Source of the DNA: Actinomycetaceae bacterium
GTDB lineage: Bacteria > Actinomycetota > Actinomycetes > Actinomycetales > Actinomycetaceae
Direction: 5' to 3'
Length of the DNA stretch: 64,000 bases
Assembly (NCBI GenBank): GCA_030538185.1
Contig: JAUNUK010000001.1
Span: forward strand, 670,296 to 734,295
Program-made: the position numbers and the translations under genes
In this document: positions 8,477 through 16,627 of the stretch, in pieces
How the letters are laid out: every line of letters starts with the position of its first letter
Numbering within the stretch: the first letter of the stretch is position 1
Notes under the pieces: model-generated
The model's database searches: none
Seen by the model: the letters and a program-made list of their open reading frames with translations, nothing else
What the model was told of the DNA's origin: nothing

Positions 8477-9540
8477 GAACCGTCTGGGCGAGTTCCGAAA
8501 ACTATTTCATCCCAGGAGGGCACAGATTTACGTCGTGAGCGCCTGCGAGGTGCAGCCTTGCTAGGGGTGTCCTCAAGCCCTTCCAATCCGGGCAAGACTG
8601 TGGGAGGCTCGGCCTTGGTCGCGAGGGCATCGACAGTTGCGGGTGCGGGCGTTGCGTCAGCTTCGGTTGATGGAGGTGTCGAGGGAAAGTCGGTGACACT
8701 GGCGGGCGCTTGTTGAGCGTCAGTATCCAGGTCCTGATTCAGCGATTGTGAGCCAAAAGCTGCTTCCATGGCCGACACATCGTCATCTTCCTCGCCTGTG
8801 GCAACGGTCAATCGGGTCCCGCGCGCAGCGGCTAGCTCATCCAAGATGGCTTCTGTTTCTTGAGGTTGCGGGGCGCGGACAGGTGAATCGGGCACATCGG
8901 GTGTGTTCGTGGTGGGTGCGAGTGCCTGCGGGGCAGGTTTTGACACCGGGGATGGCAGGGTCGCCAAGGTGGGAGACATGGGCGTTGTTGATTCCGTGAG
9001 GGCACGAGCTTCGTCGTTTATTGCATAAACGCTGCGATCGCTGAGTTCCAGAGTCCAGGAAGCGACGTATTCAGTGGCGGCTTGAACATAGACTAGCCTG
9101 ACTTCCCAAGGGCCTTCGGGGCTGCGCACCGCATCCCATTGAAGGGTGGAAGGATCGACGCCTCGGGCAGCGAGCCTGTCGACCGCCAGGTCGCCCAAGG
9201 TGGGCGCATCTGAGTCCCTGTCCACTCTGCAGTCCCTGGCCTGGGCAGCAACCCAGGCCCGTTCAGCCAGTACCGGTCCCTCAAAGCGTCGAACGTGCTC
9301 GATGGGAAGCCCTGACTGGGCGGCTACTTCTTCAGCCCTGGCACCAGCACGAACAAGGGTTTGCAGATCTTTGGGGCGCAGATCTGAACCTGTCGCGGCC
9401 AAAATGGAGTCAACGACATTGCGGTCCCGCCTCACTGCGGCGCGTAATTCGTTGTCGATGGGCAGGGTAAAGCGTTCACCGTTTTCATCAACAAGGACAA
9501 TCTGATCGCCATCAGGTCCCAGTAGTGTCAGGGAACGCAT
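8473..9540 (-). CDS. sepH: Septation protein SepH (DUF3071)
   Basis: This 355-residue protein begins MRSLTLLGPDGDQIVLVDE, the typical opening of DUF3071/SepH. In Streptomyces and mycobacteria SepH binds FtsZ and promotes Z-ring assembly through a helix-turn-helix-like N-terminal domain. Here the conserved part covers about residues 1-180 (an RRDRNVVDSIL helix, then the AGARAEEVAAQSGLPIEHV segment). A long Pro/Ala/Glu/Asp-rich linker follows, and a basic tail (RRRSRRKSVPSWDEIVFG) ends the protein, as in relatives. An AGGAGG-like site lies just upstream of the ATG. Confidence 0.9.
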   Translation of the reverse strand: MRSLTLLGPDGDQIVLVDENGERFTLPIDNELRAAVRRDRNVVDSILAATGSDLRPKDLQTLVRAGARAEEVAAQSGLPIEHVRRFEGPVLAERAWVAAQARDCRVDRDSDAPTLGDLAVDRLAARGVDPSTLQWDAVRSPEGPWEVRLVYVQAATEYVASWTLELSDRSVYAINDEARALTESTTPMSPTLATLPSPVSKPAPQALAPTTNTPDVPDSPVRAPQPQETEAILDELAAARGTRLTVATGEEDDDVSAMEAAFGSQSLNQDLDTDAQQAPASVTDFPSTPPSTEADATPAPATVDALATKAEPPTVLPGLEGLEDTPSKAAPRRRSRRKSVPSWDEIVFGTRPDGS

Positions 9541-9706
9541 AAATATCCTCCTTGTAAGTCCACATCAGCTTCCCATCAATGGCAGATATTTTCTCTAAGA
9601 CATGCCGTTAGAGTTTAGAAAATGGAAATGAGTCGAGAAGAATGTTAGTATCCCTGCGCTATAGAACGTCCATTCCGTGACTGGACTAGGTGAAGGGGAA
9701 TTCCGT

Positions 9707-10006
9707 ATGGCAACCGACTATGACGCTCCACGTAAGAACGACGAAAGCGAATCAGAGGATTCCATTGAAGAGCTAAAAGCCAGGAGAACTGAGGCAAATC
9801 AGTCGGCTGTTGACGAAGATGAGAACGAAACTGCCGAGGGCTTTGAGTTGCCTGGTGCCGACCTGTCGGGCGAGGAGCTGAGCGTCAGGGTCATCCCCAG
9901 GCAAGCAGATGAGTTTACTTGCTCGGAGTGTTTCTTGGTGCACCATCGCTCTCAGCTGGCCTATATGGACAATGGCCAGCCAGTCTGCAAGGAATGTGCT
10001 ATCTGA
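9707..10006 (+). CDS. DUF4193 family zinc-ribbon protein
   Basis: This 99-residue protein has an acidic N-terminal half beginning MATDYDAPR and a C-terminal CSEC...CKEC pair, the two halves of a predicted zinc ribbon. This matches DUF4193, a universal actinobacterial family (Rv2699c in M. tuberculosis) of unknown role. The ATG at 9707 follows a GAAGGGGA ribosome-binding site, so it is preferred over an upstream GTG at 9677. It is divergent from sepH and heads the block that runs to 11835. Confidence 0.9.
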   Translation: MATDYDAPRKNDESESEDSIEELKARRTEANQSAVDEDENETAEGFELPGADLSGEELSVRVIPRQADEFTCSECFLVHHRSQLAYMDNGQPVCKECAI

Positions 10007-10048
10007 GTAGGGTGAGCCCTGCTAAACAAACTACACGGCAATGAGGTA

Positions 10049-10693
10049 ATGATGGGCTTCTTCTCCAAACGTAAGGAAACGCGCGACACCGAGGATCTAG
10101 GTGCCCACAACCAAGATGAGCAACCAGGTGTGGAAGAAGGCCTAAGCAATGACTTGGGCCCCTTCGATTCCACTGAAGACAGCGACGACATCGCTCGAGT
10201 CGATTTTGGATCGCTTCGAATTCCCTTGACTCCTGACCTGCGTGTTTCCCCAGATGTTTCTGAAGACGGGCGGGGCATCTCTGGTCTAACTCTCCTGCTG
10301 GACTCAAGTGCCGTGCGCCTTATGGCTGTGGCCTCGCCCAAATCTGGAGGACTGTGGAAGGACGTGAGGGGTGAACTTAAGGTTCAACTCACCAAGCAGG
10401 GGGCGACTATAGAAGAACGTGACGGCGTTTTTGGCACCGAGCTTTTGGCGCAGGTGCCGGTGCAAAACGCTGAAGGACGTTCAGGGCGAGCCCCCATGCG
10501 TTTTGCTGGTATCCAAGGTCCTAATTGGTTCCTACGTGTTATTTTCAATGGGGCGGCTGCCGTAGACGAGGAAGCTGCAAAGCCCTTGGAAAATGTGGTG
10601 CGCAATATAGTGGTCCACAGGGATGCAACGCCGCGTCCCCCGAAAGAGATCTTGCCCATCACTTTGCCTGTTGACACTGAACAAGAGGCCTGA
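10049..10693 (+). CDS. DUF3710 family protein
   Basis: This 214-residue protein starts MMGFFSKRKE, with an acidic N-terminal stretch and then a conserved region beginning FGSLRIPLTPDLRV. Both are hallmarks of DUF3710 (Rv2696c family), of unknown function. In mycobacteria and Streptomyces, DUF3093 and dUTPase genes normally sit between DUF4193 and this gene; here the gap is only 42 bp. TGAGG precedes two adjacent ATGs at 10049 and 10052, and the second is slightly better spaced. Confidence 0.88.
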   Translation: MMGFFSKRKETRDTEDLGAHNQDEQPGVEEGLSNDLGPFDSTEDSDDIARVDFGSLRIPLTPDLRVSPDVSEDGRGISGLTLLLDSSAVRLMAVASPKSGGLWKDVRGELKVQLTKQGATIEERDGVFGTELLAQVPVQNAEGRSGRAPMRFAGIQGPNWFLRVIFNGAAAVDEEAAKPLENVVRNIVVHRDATPRPPKEILPITLPVDTEQEA

Positions 10694-10697
10694 AACT

Positions 10698-11105
10698 GTG
10701 GGCGAGGATACTCCAAAGCCTGACCTTCAAGAACAGAAAAAGGGCGAGGCATCCAAGATGTTTCCGTCGCGTGAAGAAGTCGCTGCCGTCGATGAACGTC
10801 AGGCCAGCCAAACGCTTGGGACCACCCCGATTTGTGAGATCGAAGAGAGACAGAGGGTCCGGGTTTCAGGAATCCTGCAGGCATTAACCTTTGTCCCCAT
10901 GGCGCAAAGTCCCTCGCTGAGAGGACAGTTATACGACGGCACCGGTTTCATTTCACTCATATGGACAGGTAGACGCGATATTCCAGGTATCAACGTTGGG
11001 GTGCATCTGGTGGCCAACGGGGTGGTCGTCGCTGATAGAATCCACGGCTTGACGATTATGAATCCGGATTACTCAATCGTGGCCCGAAAGGATGCGGATG
11101 GCTGA
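10698..11105 (+). CDS. OB-fold nucleic-acid-binding-like protein
   Basis: This 135-residue protein contains a single OB-fold of the RecG-wedge/tRNA-anticodon type. The core runs EERQRVRVSGILQALTFVP, then LRGQLYDGTGFISLIWTGR and ends GLTIMNPDYSIV. It corresponds to the Rv2694c family that follows DUF3710 in actinobacteria. The GTG at 10698 begins four bases after the DUF3710 stop, with AGAGG upstream; an internal ATG (MFPSREEV) is a possible shorter start. The stop overlaps the next gene (ATGGCTGA). Confidence 0.83.
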   Translation: MGEDTPKPDLQEQKKGEASKMFPSREEVAAVDERQASQTLGTTPICEIEERQRVRVSGILQALTFVPMAQSPSLRGQLYDGTGFISLIWTGRRDIPGINVGVHLVANGVVVADRIHGLTIMNPDYSIVARKDADG

Positions 11106-11835
11106 GGATACGAGCCACGAGGAAGGCCCTGTGACCCCCAAAGAGGGTTTGAGTCTCAGTGCAGAAGATCAGCAGCCTTCAGCTCCCAAACTGGTTGAAG
11201 CCCTGGGCACGGGATTTGCCACCCGTATGGAAAGCGAGAATTTTTCCTTAATGGAGGCTGTAGGTGGGATCCGCGGTGTTGTGGAATCCACTATCCCCGT
11301 CCTGGTTTTCGTCATCGGGTTTGTTATCGCAGGCAACTTGCTGTGGCCTTCTGTGGCAGCACTGAGTGTCTCCGTGGGGCTCGTCTTGGTGCGCGCATTG
11401 ACAAAATCAAATCCCACCCAGGCGCTTGGGGGGCTCTTTGGGGTGATTATCGGGGTCCTGTGGGCAGCGGGTTCGGGCAAAGGAGAGAACTACTTTGCCG
11501 CCGGTCTGTGGATCAATCTGGTGTACTTTCTCGTGCTGGCCGGGTCACTACTCATGCGTTGGCCACTTATCGGAATCCTCATGGGCTTCGTGCGTTCTCA
11601 GGGAACTACTTGGCGCAAAGACCCTGGTCTGCGACGCGACAGACGCGCCTACACGGTCGTCACTATTTTGTGGACAGCCCTTTTTGCGGCGCGTCTTGCC
11701 GTGAAAACGCCACTGTATTTTGCTGGAAACGTGGCCTGGTTAGGCACCATCCATCTGATGATGGGAGTACCGCTATTCGCCCTCGTCCTGTGGCTTTCCT
11801 GGCTGCTCTTGAGGCGAGGAAATCAAGGTACTTAA
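11098..11835 (+). CDS. DUF3159 family membrane protein
   Basis: This 245-residue integral membrane protein has about six hydrophobic segments between residues 60 and 240, for example STIPVLVFVIGFVIAGNLLW and LGGLFGVIIGVLWAAGSGKG. It matches DUF3159 (Rv2693c family), function unknown. The ATG at 11098 lies within the end of the OB-fold gene (8-bp overlap), which suggests translational coupling. Its last 63 bp overlap the 3' end of the convergent trkA gene. Confidence 0.88.
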   Translation: MAEDTSHEEGPVTPKEGLSLSAEDQQPSAPKLVEALGTGFATRMESENFSLMEAVGGIRGVVESTIPVLVFVIGFVIAGNLLWPSVAALSVSVGLVLVRALTKSNPTQALGGLFGVIIGVLWAAGSGKGENYFAAGLWINLVYFLVLAGSLLMRWPLIGILMGFVRSQGTTWRKDPGLRRDRRAYTVVTILWTALFAARLAVKTPLYFAGNVAWLGTIHLMMGVPLFALVLWLSWLLLRRGNQGT

Positions 11836-12483
11836 CTCCGCCAACTCCTTGGGGGCATCATTTGCTCCGGCTAGCAGTAAAAGCAATTCGTCATCCTGTT
11901 CAAAAATGTCATCTGCCTGCGGGTTCATGGGGCGCCCGTCGCGTAGAATCGCCGCCAATACGGCTTGGAGTGGCCAGTGAATATCTCCCACTTTGCGTCC
12001 CGTTAGGGGAGCGTCAGGGGGTAGAACAGCGGAATACATGGCTGCCCCTGTCATTTGGAAGCTGAATATCCGCACCAAGGCACCAATCGAGACCGCCTCT
12101 TCAACCAAAGAGGTCATGATCCTCGGTGTTGAAACCTGGACGTCGACTCCCCAGGAATCGTCAAACATCCATTCGTTTTTGGGGTTGTTCACGCGGGCCA
12201 CAACCTTGGGAACCCCAAACTCAGACTTCGACAGCAAAGAGATCACTAGGTTGGCGCGATCATCACCTGTTGCTGCAACCATCGCATCGCATTGCTCTAT
12301 TCCGGCTTTGACGAGAGCTTCTGGAGAGCAAGCATCTGCCAGGATCCATTCCGCCTGAGCAACAGAAGCCACACGCATGGCGTCTGGTTCAATATCAACC
12401 AGGGTCACCTCGTGGCCGTGAGATAACAACTCCCTGGCAATGGAGCGCCCCACAGAGCCTGCACCAGCAATAACGGTCCGCAT
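11773..12483 (-). CDS. TrkA-family potassium transport regulator (CeoC-like)
   Basis: This 236-residue cytosolic regulatory subunit has an N-terminal RCK_N Rossmann domain (nucleotide loop GAGSVGRSIA, acidic end of beta-2 at VDIEPD) and a C-terminal RCK_C domain (about residues 140-220, PLTGRKVGDIHWP). Such subunits bind NAD(H) or ATP and gate potassium transport. It is the second gene of a pair with the TrkA protein just upstream, joined by a TAATG stop-start overlap. The 3' end overlaps the convergent DUF3159 gene by 63 bp. Confidence 0.9.
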   Translation of the reverse strand: MRTVIAGAGSVGRSIARELLSHGHEVTLVDIEPDAMRVASVAQAEWILADACSPEALVKAGIEQCDAMVAATGDDRANLVISLLSKSEFGVPKVVARVNNPKNEWMFDDSWGVDVQVSTPRIMTSLVEEAVSIGALVRIFSFQMTGAAMYSAVLPPDAPLTGRKVGDIHWPLQAVLAAILRDGRPMNPQADDIFEQDDELLLLLAGANDAPKELAELSTLISSPQEQPGKPQDEGE

Positions 12484-13148
12484 TACCCAAGCTCCTTCGG
12501 GTTGTGAGCCAGTGTCCTGGCCACTTCTTCGCGCTGGTCTGCCCTGCACATGAGGACTACCTCATCACCGTCTTGAATGGCGCTGCTTGCCTCAGGCAAG
12601 AGGGGAGACGCAAGCCTGTTAATAAAGACTAGGCGAGCGCCAGTGTTTTCTTCTAGGCTCGAGATGCTCACCCCTGCCCAGGAGGAATCGGGCAATGCGC
12701 GAAGCATCACGAGTTCGCCGGTCTCTTCCATGAAGATAACCTCAGGTTCCAAGGGCAGCATATGGACCAATACCGCTTGAGTGGTACGTTTGACAGTCCC
12801 AACAGTAGGAATACCCAAACGTTCATACACTTCAGCTCGGGCCGGGTCATAGATCCTGGCAACCACATTGCGCACACCAAAAGTTTCACGCACAATTCTG
12901 GCTGCCAGGATATTGGAATTATCCCCATCGGCTACGGCGGCGAATGCGTAGGCATCCTCAATTCCCGCCTGTTCTAAAACATCACGATCAAAGCCAATGC
13001 CCATGACCTGTTGGCCTGAAAAGCTGGCAGGTAGCCTTCTGAAGGATTCAGGATTGACATCGATAACTGACACAGAGTGGCCGCGGTTATCAAGTTGCGT
13101 TGCTAAAGAGGAGCCCACGCGACCACAGCCCATAACGACGAAATGCAC
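12483..13148 (-). CDS. TrkA-family potassium transport regulator (CeoB-like)
   Basis: This 221-residue protein is paralogous to the next gene. It has an RCK_N Rossmann fold (GCGRVGSSLATQL, then VIDVNPESF) and an RCK_C domain (about residues 135-215, ending in DEVVLMCRADQ). The pair corresponds to CeoB/CeoC of mycobacteria. It is divergent from the APC/KimA-type transporter at 13245, which it probably regulates. The ATG sits at 13148, and 96 bp separate the divergent starts. Confidence 0.9.
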   Translation of the reverse strand: MHFVVMGCGRVGSSLATQLDNRGHSVSVIDVNPESFRRLPASFSGQQVMGIGFDRDVLEQAGIEDAYAFAAVADGDNSNILAARIVRETFGVRNVVARIYDPARAEVYERLGIPTVGTVKRTTQAVLVHMLPLEPEVIFMEETGELVMLRALPDSSWAGVSISSLEENTGARLVFINRLASPLLPEASSAIQDGDEVVLMCRADQREEVARTLAHNPKELG

Positions 13149-13244
13149 TCATTCAACTTACAACGAAAGTCCATCGCGTGCGAGCCTGAATTTCAAATAT
13201 CTGTGGGTGTCAGTCTTGGAGAAAGAAAGGACTAGAGTGACAGC

Positions 13245-15254
13245 GTGCATGAGTTTCTAGATCGCCTTCGCCAAATACTCGTGGGTCGCCCCATGAGCAC
13301 CGAGGCGATGGGGCGCACATTGTTGCCCAAGAGGATCGCCTTACCGGTTTTCGCCTCTGACGCTTTGTCGTCTGTCGCCTATGCTCCAGACGAGATTCTT
13401 TTGACACTGTCGCTTGCTGGGCTGAGTGCCCTCACCCTTTCACCGTGGGTGGGTCTAGGTGTCGTGGCAGTCTTGGCTGTCGTCGTCTTGTCCTACAGGC
13501 AAACCGTGTACGCCTACCCCTCGGGGGGAGGGGACTACGAGGTCGTTTCCACAAATTTCGGGCCGAGGGCGGGGCTAGTGGTGGCCTCGGCTCTCATGGT
13601 GGACTACGCCTTAACGGTGGCTGTCTCTGTATCCTCAGGGGCACATTACCTGTCTACCGCCGTCCCCTACTTTGTGGGAAAAGAGGCAATTGTGGGGGTC
13701 ACGGTAGTTGCGATACTTGTCGTGATGAACCTGCGAGGCATGCGCGAATCAGGAAGGGCCTTCGCCGTTCCTGTCTATCTCTACATGGTTTCGATTTTCC
13801 TAATGGTCGCTTTCGGCCTGTTCCAACATATGAACGGCACTTTAGCCAAGGCGCCCTCGGCAATCTATGAGGTTGTTCCCACAGCCCAGCACGCAGGTGG
13901 CCTGCTCGGGGTGGTGGGTTTCTTCTTGGTGCTCAGGTCGTTTTCATCAGGGTGTGCTGCCTTGACTGGAGTGGAAGCCATTTCTAATGGGGTACCTGCT
14001 TTCAAGAAACCCAAATCAAAGAATGCTGCCACGACCTTGGCGCTTTTGGGGCTCATCTCTGCGGCCATGATGATGTCAATCCTGCACTTGGCATCTGCCA
14101 CAGGGCTGCGTTTTGTCGAGGATCCTGCCACACAGTTGGCTTTGGACGGGAAGCCTGTGGGTGAGGGAGTGCGCCTAGCCCCGGTGATTGGCCAGTTGGC
14201 AGCCACGATCTTTGCCAATGTCCCACCGCTGTTCTACCTGGTGACGGTTGTGACAGGGCTGATCTTGGTTCTGGCCGCCAACACTGCCTTTAATGGTTTC
14301 CCGCAATTGGCGTCTGTCCTGGCGAGGGATTCTTTCTTGCCCAGGCAATTGAAAAACCGAGGGGACAGGCTCTCATACTCGAATGGGATCGTCATTTTGG
14401 GGCTTGTGGCCTCGGGGATCATGGTGGCCTTCAACGCGGAAGTCACGAAACTGATCCAGTTGTATGTCGTGGGTGTCTTTGTCGCTTTCACATTTTCACA
14501 GCTGGGCATGCTGCGCCACTGGAACAGGAACCTGACTCTCGAGACCTCACTACAGGCGCGCAGGCATATGCGCCGTTCGCGCTTGATTAACGCCATTGGC
14601 CTGGCCATGACCTCTTGTGTTTTATTGGTCGTTTTGGTGACGAAATTTACGCACGGCGCGTGGATCACAGTCCTTTTGATGTCCATGCTGTACCTGGCCA
14701 TGATGTCCATTCGCAAGCATTACGAAGGAACCGAGAGGGAACTGCAGATCGATTCCTTCCGTGAAGCACGTAGCCTGCCTTCCAGGGTTCACGCCCTGGT
14801 TTTGGTCTCCGCGCTGCACAAACCTGCCATGAAAGCGATTGCCTATGCGCGTGCCACCAATCCGGCAAGCCTCGAGATCGTCCACATTTCAGTGGATCCG
14901 GCAGAAACCGCCCGTTTACGCAAGGATTGGGAGGCATCAGGCCTGGATATTCCCTTGACGGTCGTGGCTTCGCCGTTTAGGGAAATCACACGGCCTGCAG
15001 CGCAGTATGCCCGCTCTGTGCGCCGCAGATCCCCACATGATCTGGTAGCTGTTTTCATCCCCGAATACTTAGTTTCTCGCTGGTGGCATCAGCTGCTGCA
15101 CAACCACACCGCTTTGAGACTCAAAACCAGACTGTTGTTCGAAAAGGGGCTTGTCATGGCTTCTGTGCCCTACCAACTGCACAAGGAGGTACGCCCCAAG
15201 GAGCCATCAAAAGACCAATGGGCTACAGGTTGGAAAGATCGAGATGACGCATAG
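13245..15254 (+). CDS. APC-superfamily transporter, KimA-like potassium/amino-acid permease
   Basis: This 669-residue protein has about twelve transmembrane segments (residues 30-470) followed by a cytosolic domain of roughly 190 residues. The N-terminal segment FASDALSSVAYAPDEIL and the YPSGGGDYEVV loop match the DUF-type APC group that includes the potassium importer KimA. The divergent pair of TrkA/RCK genes supports potassium as substrate, though an amino-acid substrate is not excluded. The GTG at 13245 follows GAAAGG at a long spacing; the in-frame ATG at residue 17 (MSTEAMGRTLLP) is an alternative. Confidence 0.87.
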   Translation: MHEFLDRLRQILVGRPMSTEAMGRTLLPKRIALPVFASDALSSVAYAPDEILLTLSLAGLSALTLSPWVGLGVVAVLAVVVLSYRQTVYAYPSGGGDYEVVSTNFGPRAGLVVASALMVDYALTVAVSVSSGAHYLSTAVPYFVGKEAIVGVTVVAILVVMNLRGMRESGRAFAVPVYLYMVSIFLMVAFGLFQHMNGTLAKAPSAIYEVVPTAQHAGGLLGVVGFFLVLRSFSSGCAALTGVEAISNGVPAFKKPKSKNAATTLALLGLISAAMMMSILHLASATGLRFVEDPATQLALDGKPVGEGVRLAPVIGQLAATIFANVPPLFYLVTVVTGLILVLAANTAFNGFPQLASVLARDSFLPRQLKNRGDRLSYSNGIVILGLVASGIMVAFNAEVTKLIQLYVVGVFVAFTFSQLGMLRHWNRNLTLETSLQARRHMRRSRLINAIGLAMTSCVLLVVLVTKFTHGAWITVLLMSMLYLAMMSIRKHYEGTERELQIDSFREARSLPSRVHALVLVSALHKPAMKAIAYARATNPASLEIVHISVDPAETARLRKDWEASGLDIPLTVVASPFREITRPAAQYARSVRRRSPHDLVAVFIPEYLVSRWWHQLLHNHTALRLKTRLLFEKGLVMASVPYQLHKEVRPKEPSKDQWATGWKDRDDA

Positions 15255-16506
15255 CGAAATGTCTACCCTAAGGCTTAAGGATAGGCCTGCTCACGGTGGC
15301 TTTTGTGTAGGGATACGCGAGGACGGCAAGGTCGTCATGGTCCACGGAGCGCTGCCTGGTGAAAAGGTTGGTGTACGCCTCACCCAAGAGACATCAAAAG
15401 TGGCCTTCGCCGAGGTCATTGAGGTTTTAGAGGCGTCACCGGATCGCGTTGAGCACCCCTGGGAATCGGCAGGTTCTTTGGGCGTCGGGGGAGCCGATTT
15501 GGGGCATGTCTCCTTGGAGGGGCAGCTCATATGGAAGGCACAGGTCATCGAGGATACGTTGCGCCGGATCGGGGGTGTTGAGCTCGCGGGTGCCTTCCAG
15601 GGTGACAAACGAGTTGAGGTCCACTCTTTGGACCGCACATCAGGGGAGGACTTCGGCAGACGCCGCCTAGAGTTCGTCATTTCCGAGGGCGAAAAACCCG
15701 CCATGTATCGCGCGGGTACGCATGACCTGGTCGAGGTGCCTGACATGCCTTTCGCCGTGCCGGCCTTAGAGGATCTGCATATCTTTGGTGATGACACACG
15801 ATGGAACTTTCGCCCAGGTCAGCGTCTAAAAGCTGTCCTTCCATCCGCGTGCGACCCCGTGTTGTGTATCGATAAGCAGGCCTTTGGTCAAGATGGTAAA
15901 AAGGCACCGAGGCATGTCAACGAGGCTGTTAGATGGCAGGACACAGAGATTCGCTACCGCGTGCGTCCTGAGTCTTTTTGGCAAGCCCATTCTCATGCCC
16001 CGTCTGTTTTGGTTGATGCCGTCATGAGCATGGCACAGGTGGAAACAGGTGACACAGTCACGGAGCTGTTTGCCGGTTCTGGCTTATTCACAGTGCCACT
16101 GGGGTTATGTGCGGGGGAAACGGGACGCATTGCCAGCCTTGAGGCAGCTAGGGCGGCTGTGTCAGATGCGGTCGCGAATATGCGCACAAATGGTGTTCAG
16201 GCAGCCTATGACCTGCGTGTGGCCTCAGTGAATGCCAAGGAAATCCGCCTCTTGGCGCCTTTCATGGAAGGCGGAGTCACCGTTTTGGATCCTCCTCGCG
16301 TGGGCGCAAAACGGGGGGTCATTCAAGAGATACTGCAGGCCAAGCCCAGGCGTGTGGTCATGGTGTCTTGTGACCCAGCCGCCATGTCACGCGATCTGCG
16401 TGCCGCCCTCGAATTTGGTTATGCTCCACGTTCGTATTTGGCGCTGGATCTCTTTCCCTACACGCACCATGTCGAGGTTGTTACATGTCTTGAGCCCACG
16501 TCTTGA
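15244..16506 (+). CDS. TRAM-domain class I RNA methyltransferase (TrmA/RumA-like)
   Basis: This 420-residue enzyme has an N-terminal TRAM RNA-binding domain (about residues 1-60) and a C-terminal SAM domain. The SAM-binding loop is ELFAGSGLFTVPLG, the DPPRVGAKRG motif follows, and the catalytic cysteine lies in VMVSCDPAAMSRDL. This is the 5-methyluridine methyltransferase family; the exact rRNA or tRNA target is unknown. The N-terminal [4Fe-4S] cysteines of RlmD-type enzymes are not evident. The ATG overlaps the end of the transporter gene by 11 bp, so the two are co-translated; this order is conserved in actinobacteria. Confidence 0.87.
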   Translation: MTHSEMSTLRLKDRPAHGGFCVGIREDGKVVMVHGALPGEKVGVRLTQETSKVAFAEVIEVLEASPDRVEHPWESAGSLGVGGADLGHVSLEGQLIWKAQVIEDTLRRIGGVELAGAFQGDKRVEVHSLDRTSGEDFGRRRLEFVISEGEKPAMYRAGTHDLVEVPDMPFAVPALEDLHIFGDDTRWNFRPGQRLKAVLPSACDPVLCIDKQAFGQDGKKAPRHVNEAVRWQDTEIRYRVRPESFWQAHSHAPSVLVDAVMSMAQVETGDTVTELFAGSGLFTVPLGLCAGETGRIASLEAARAAVSDAVANMRTNGVQAAYDLRVASVNAKEIRLLAPFMEGGVTVLDPPRVGAKRGVIQEILQAKPRRVVMVSCDPAAMSRDLRAALEFGYAPRSYLALDLFPYTHHVEVVTCLEPTS

Positions 16507-16573
16507 CCTGCGGTTTTACAGCTTGAGCGAGGCGTCCTCGGCAATCTATTGAAGAACTCTTTGAAAGCAAGTA

Positions 16574-16587
16574 TCTTGATATCGAGA
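16574..16587. promoter_or_regulatory. Palindromic candidate operator upstream of aconitase
   Basis: TCTTGATATCGAGA is a 14-bp near-perfect palindrome (6 of 7 pairs) centred about 47 bp before the acnA start. Streptomyces TamR, a citrate-responsive MarR-family regulator, binds palindromes of this general kind before aconitase and related genes. Assigning this site to a TamR-like protein is inference. Confidence 0.45.
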
Positions 16588-16627
16588 GATTCCGGGTGTT
16601 CCGGATGCGCAGATGAAGGGGAGAAAC

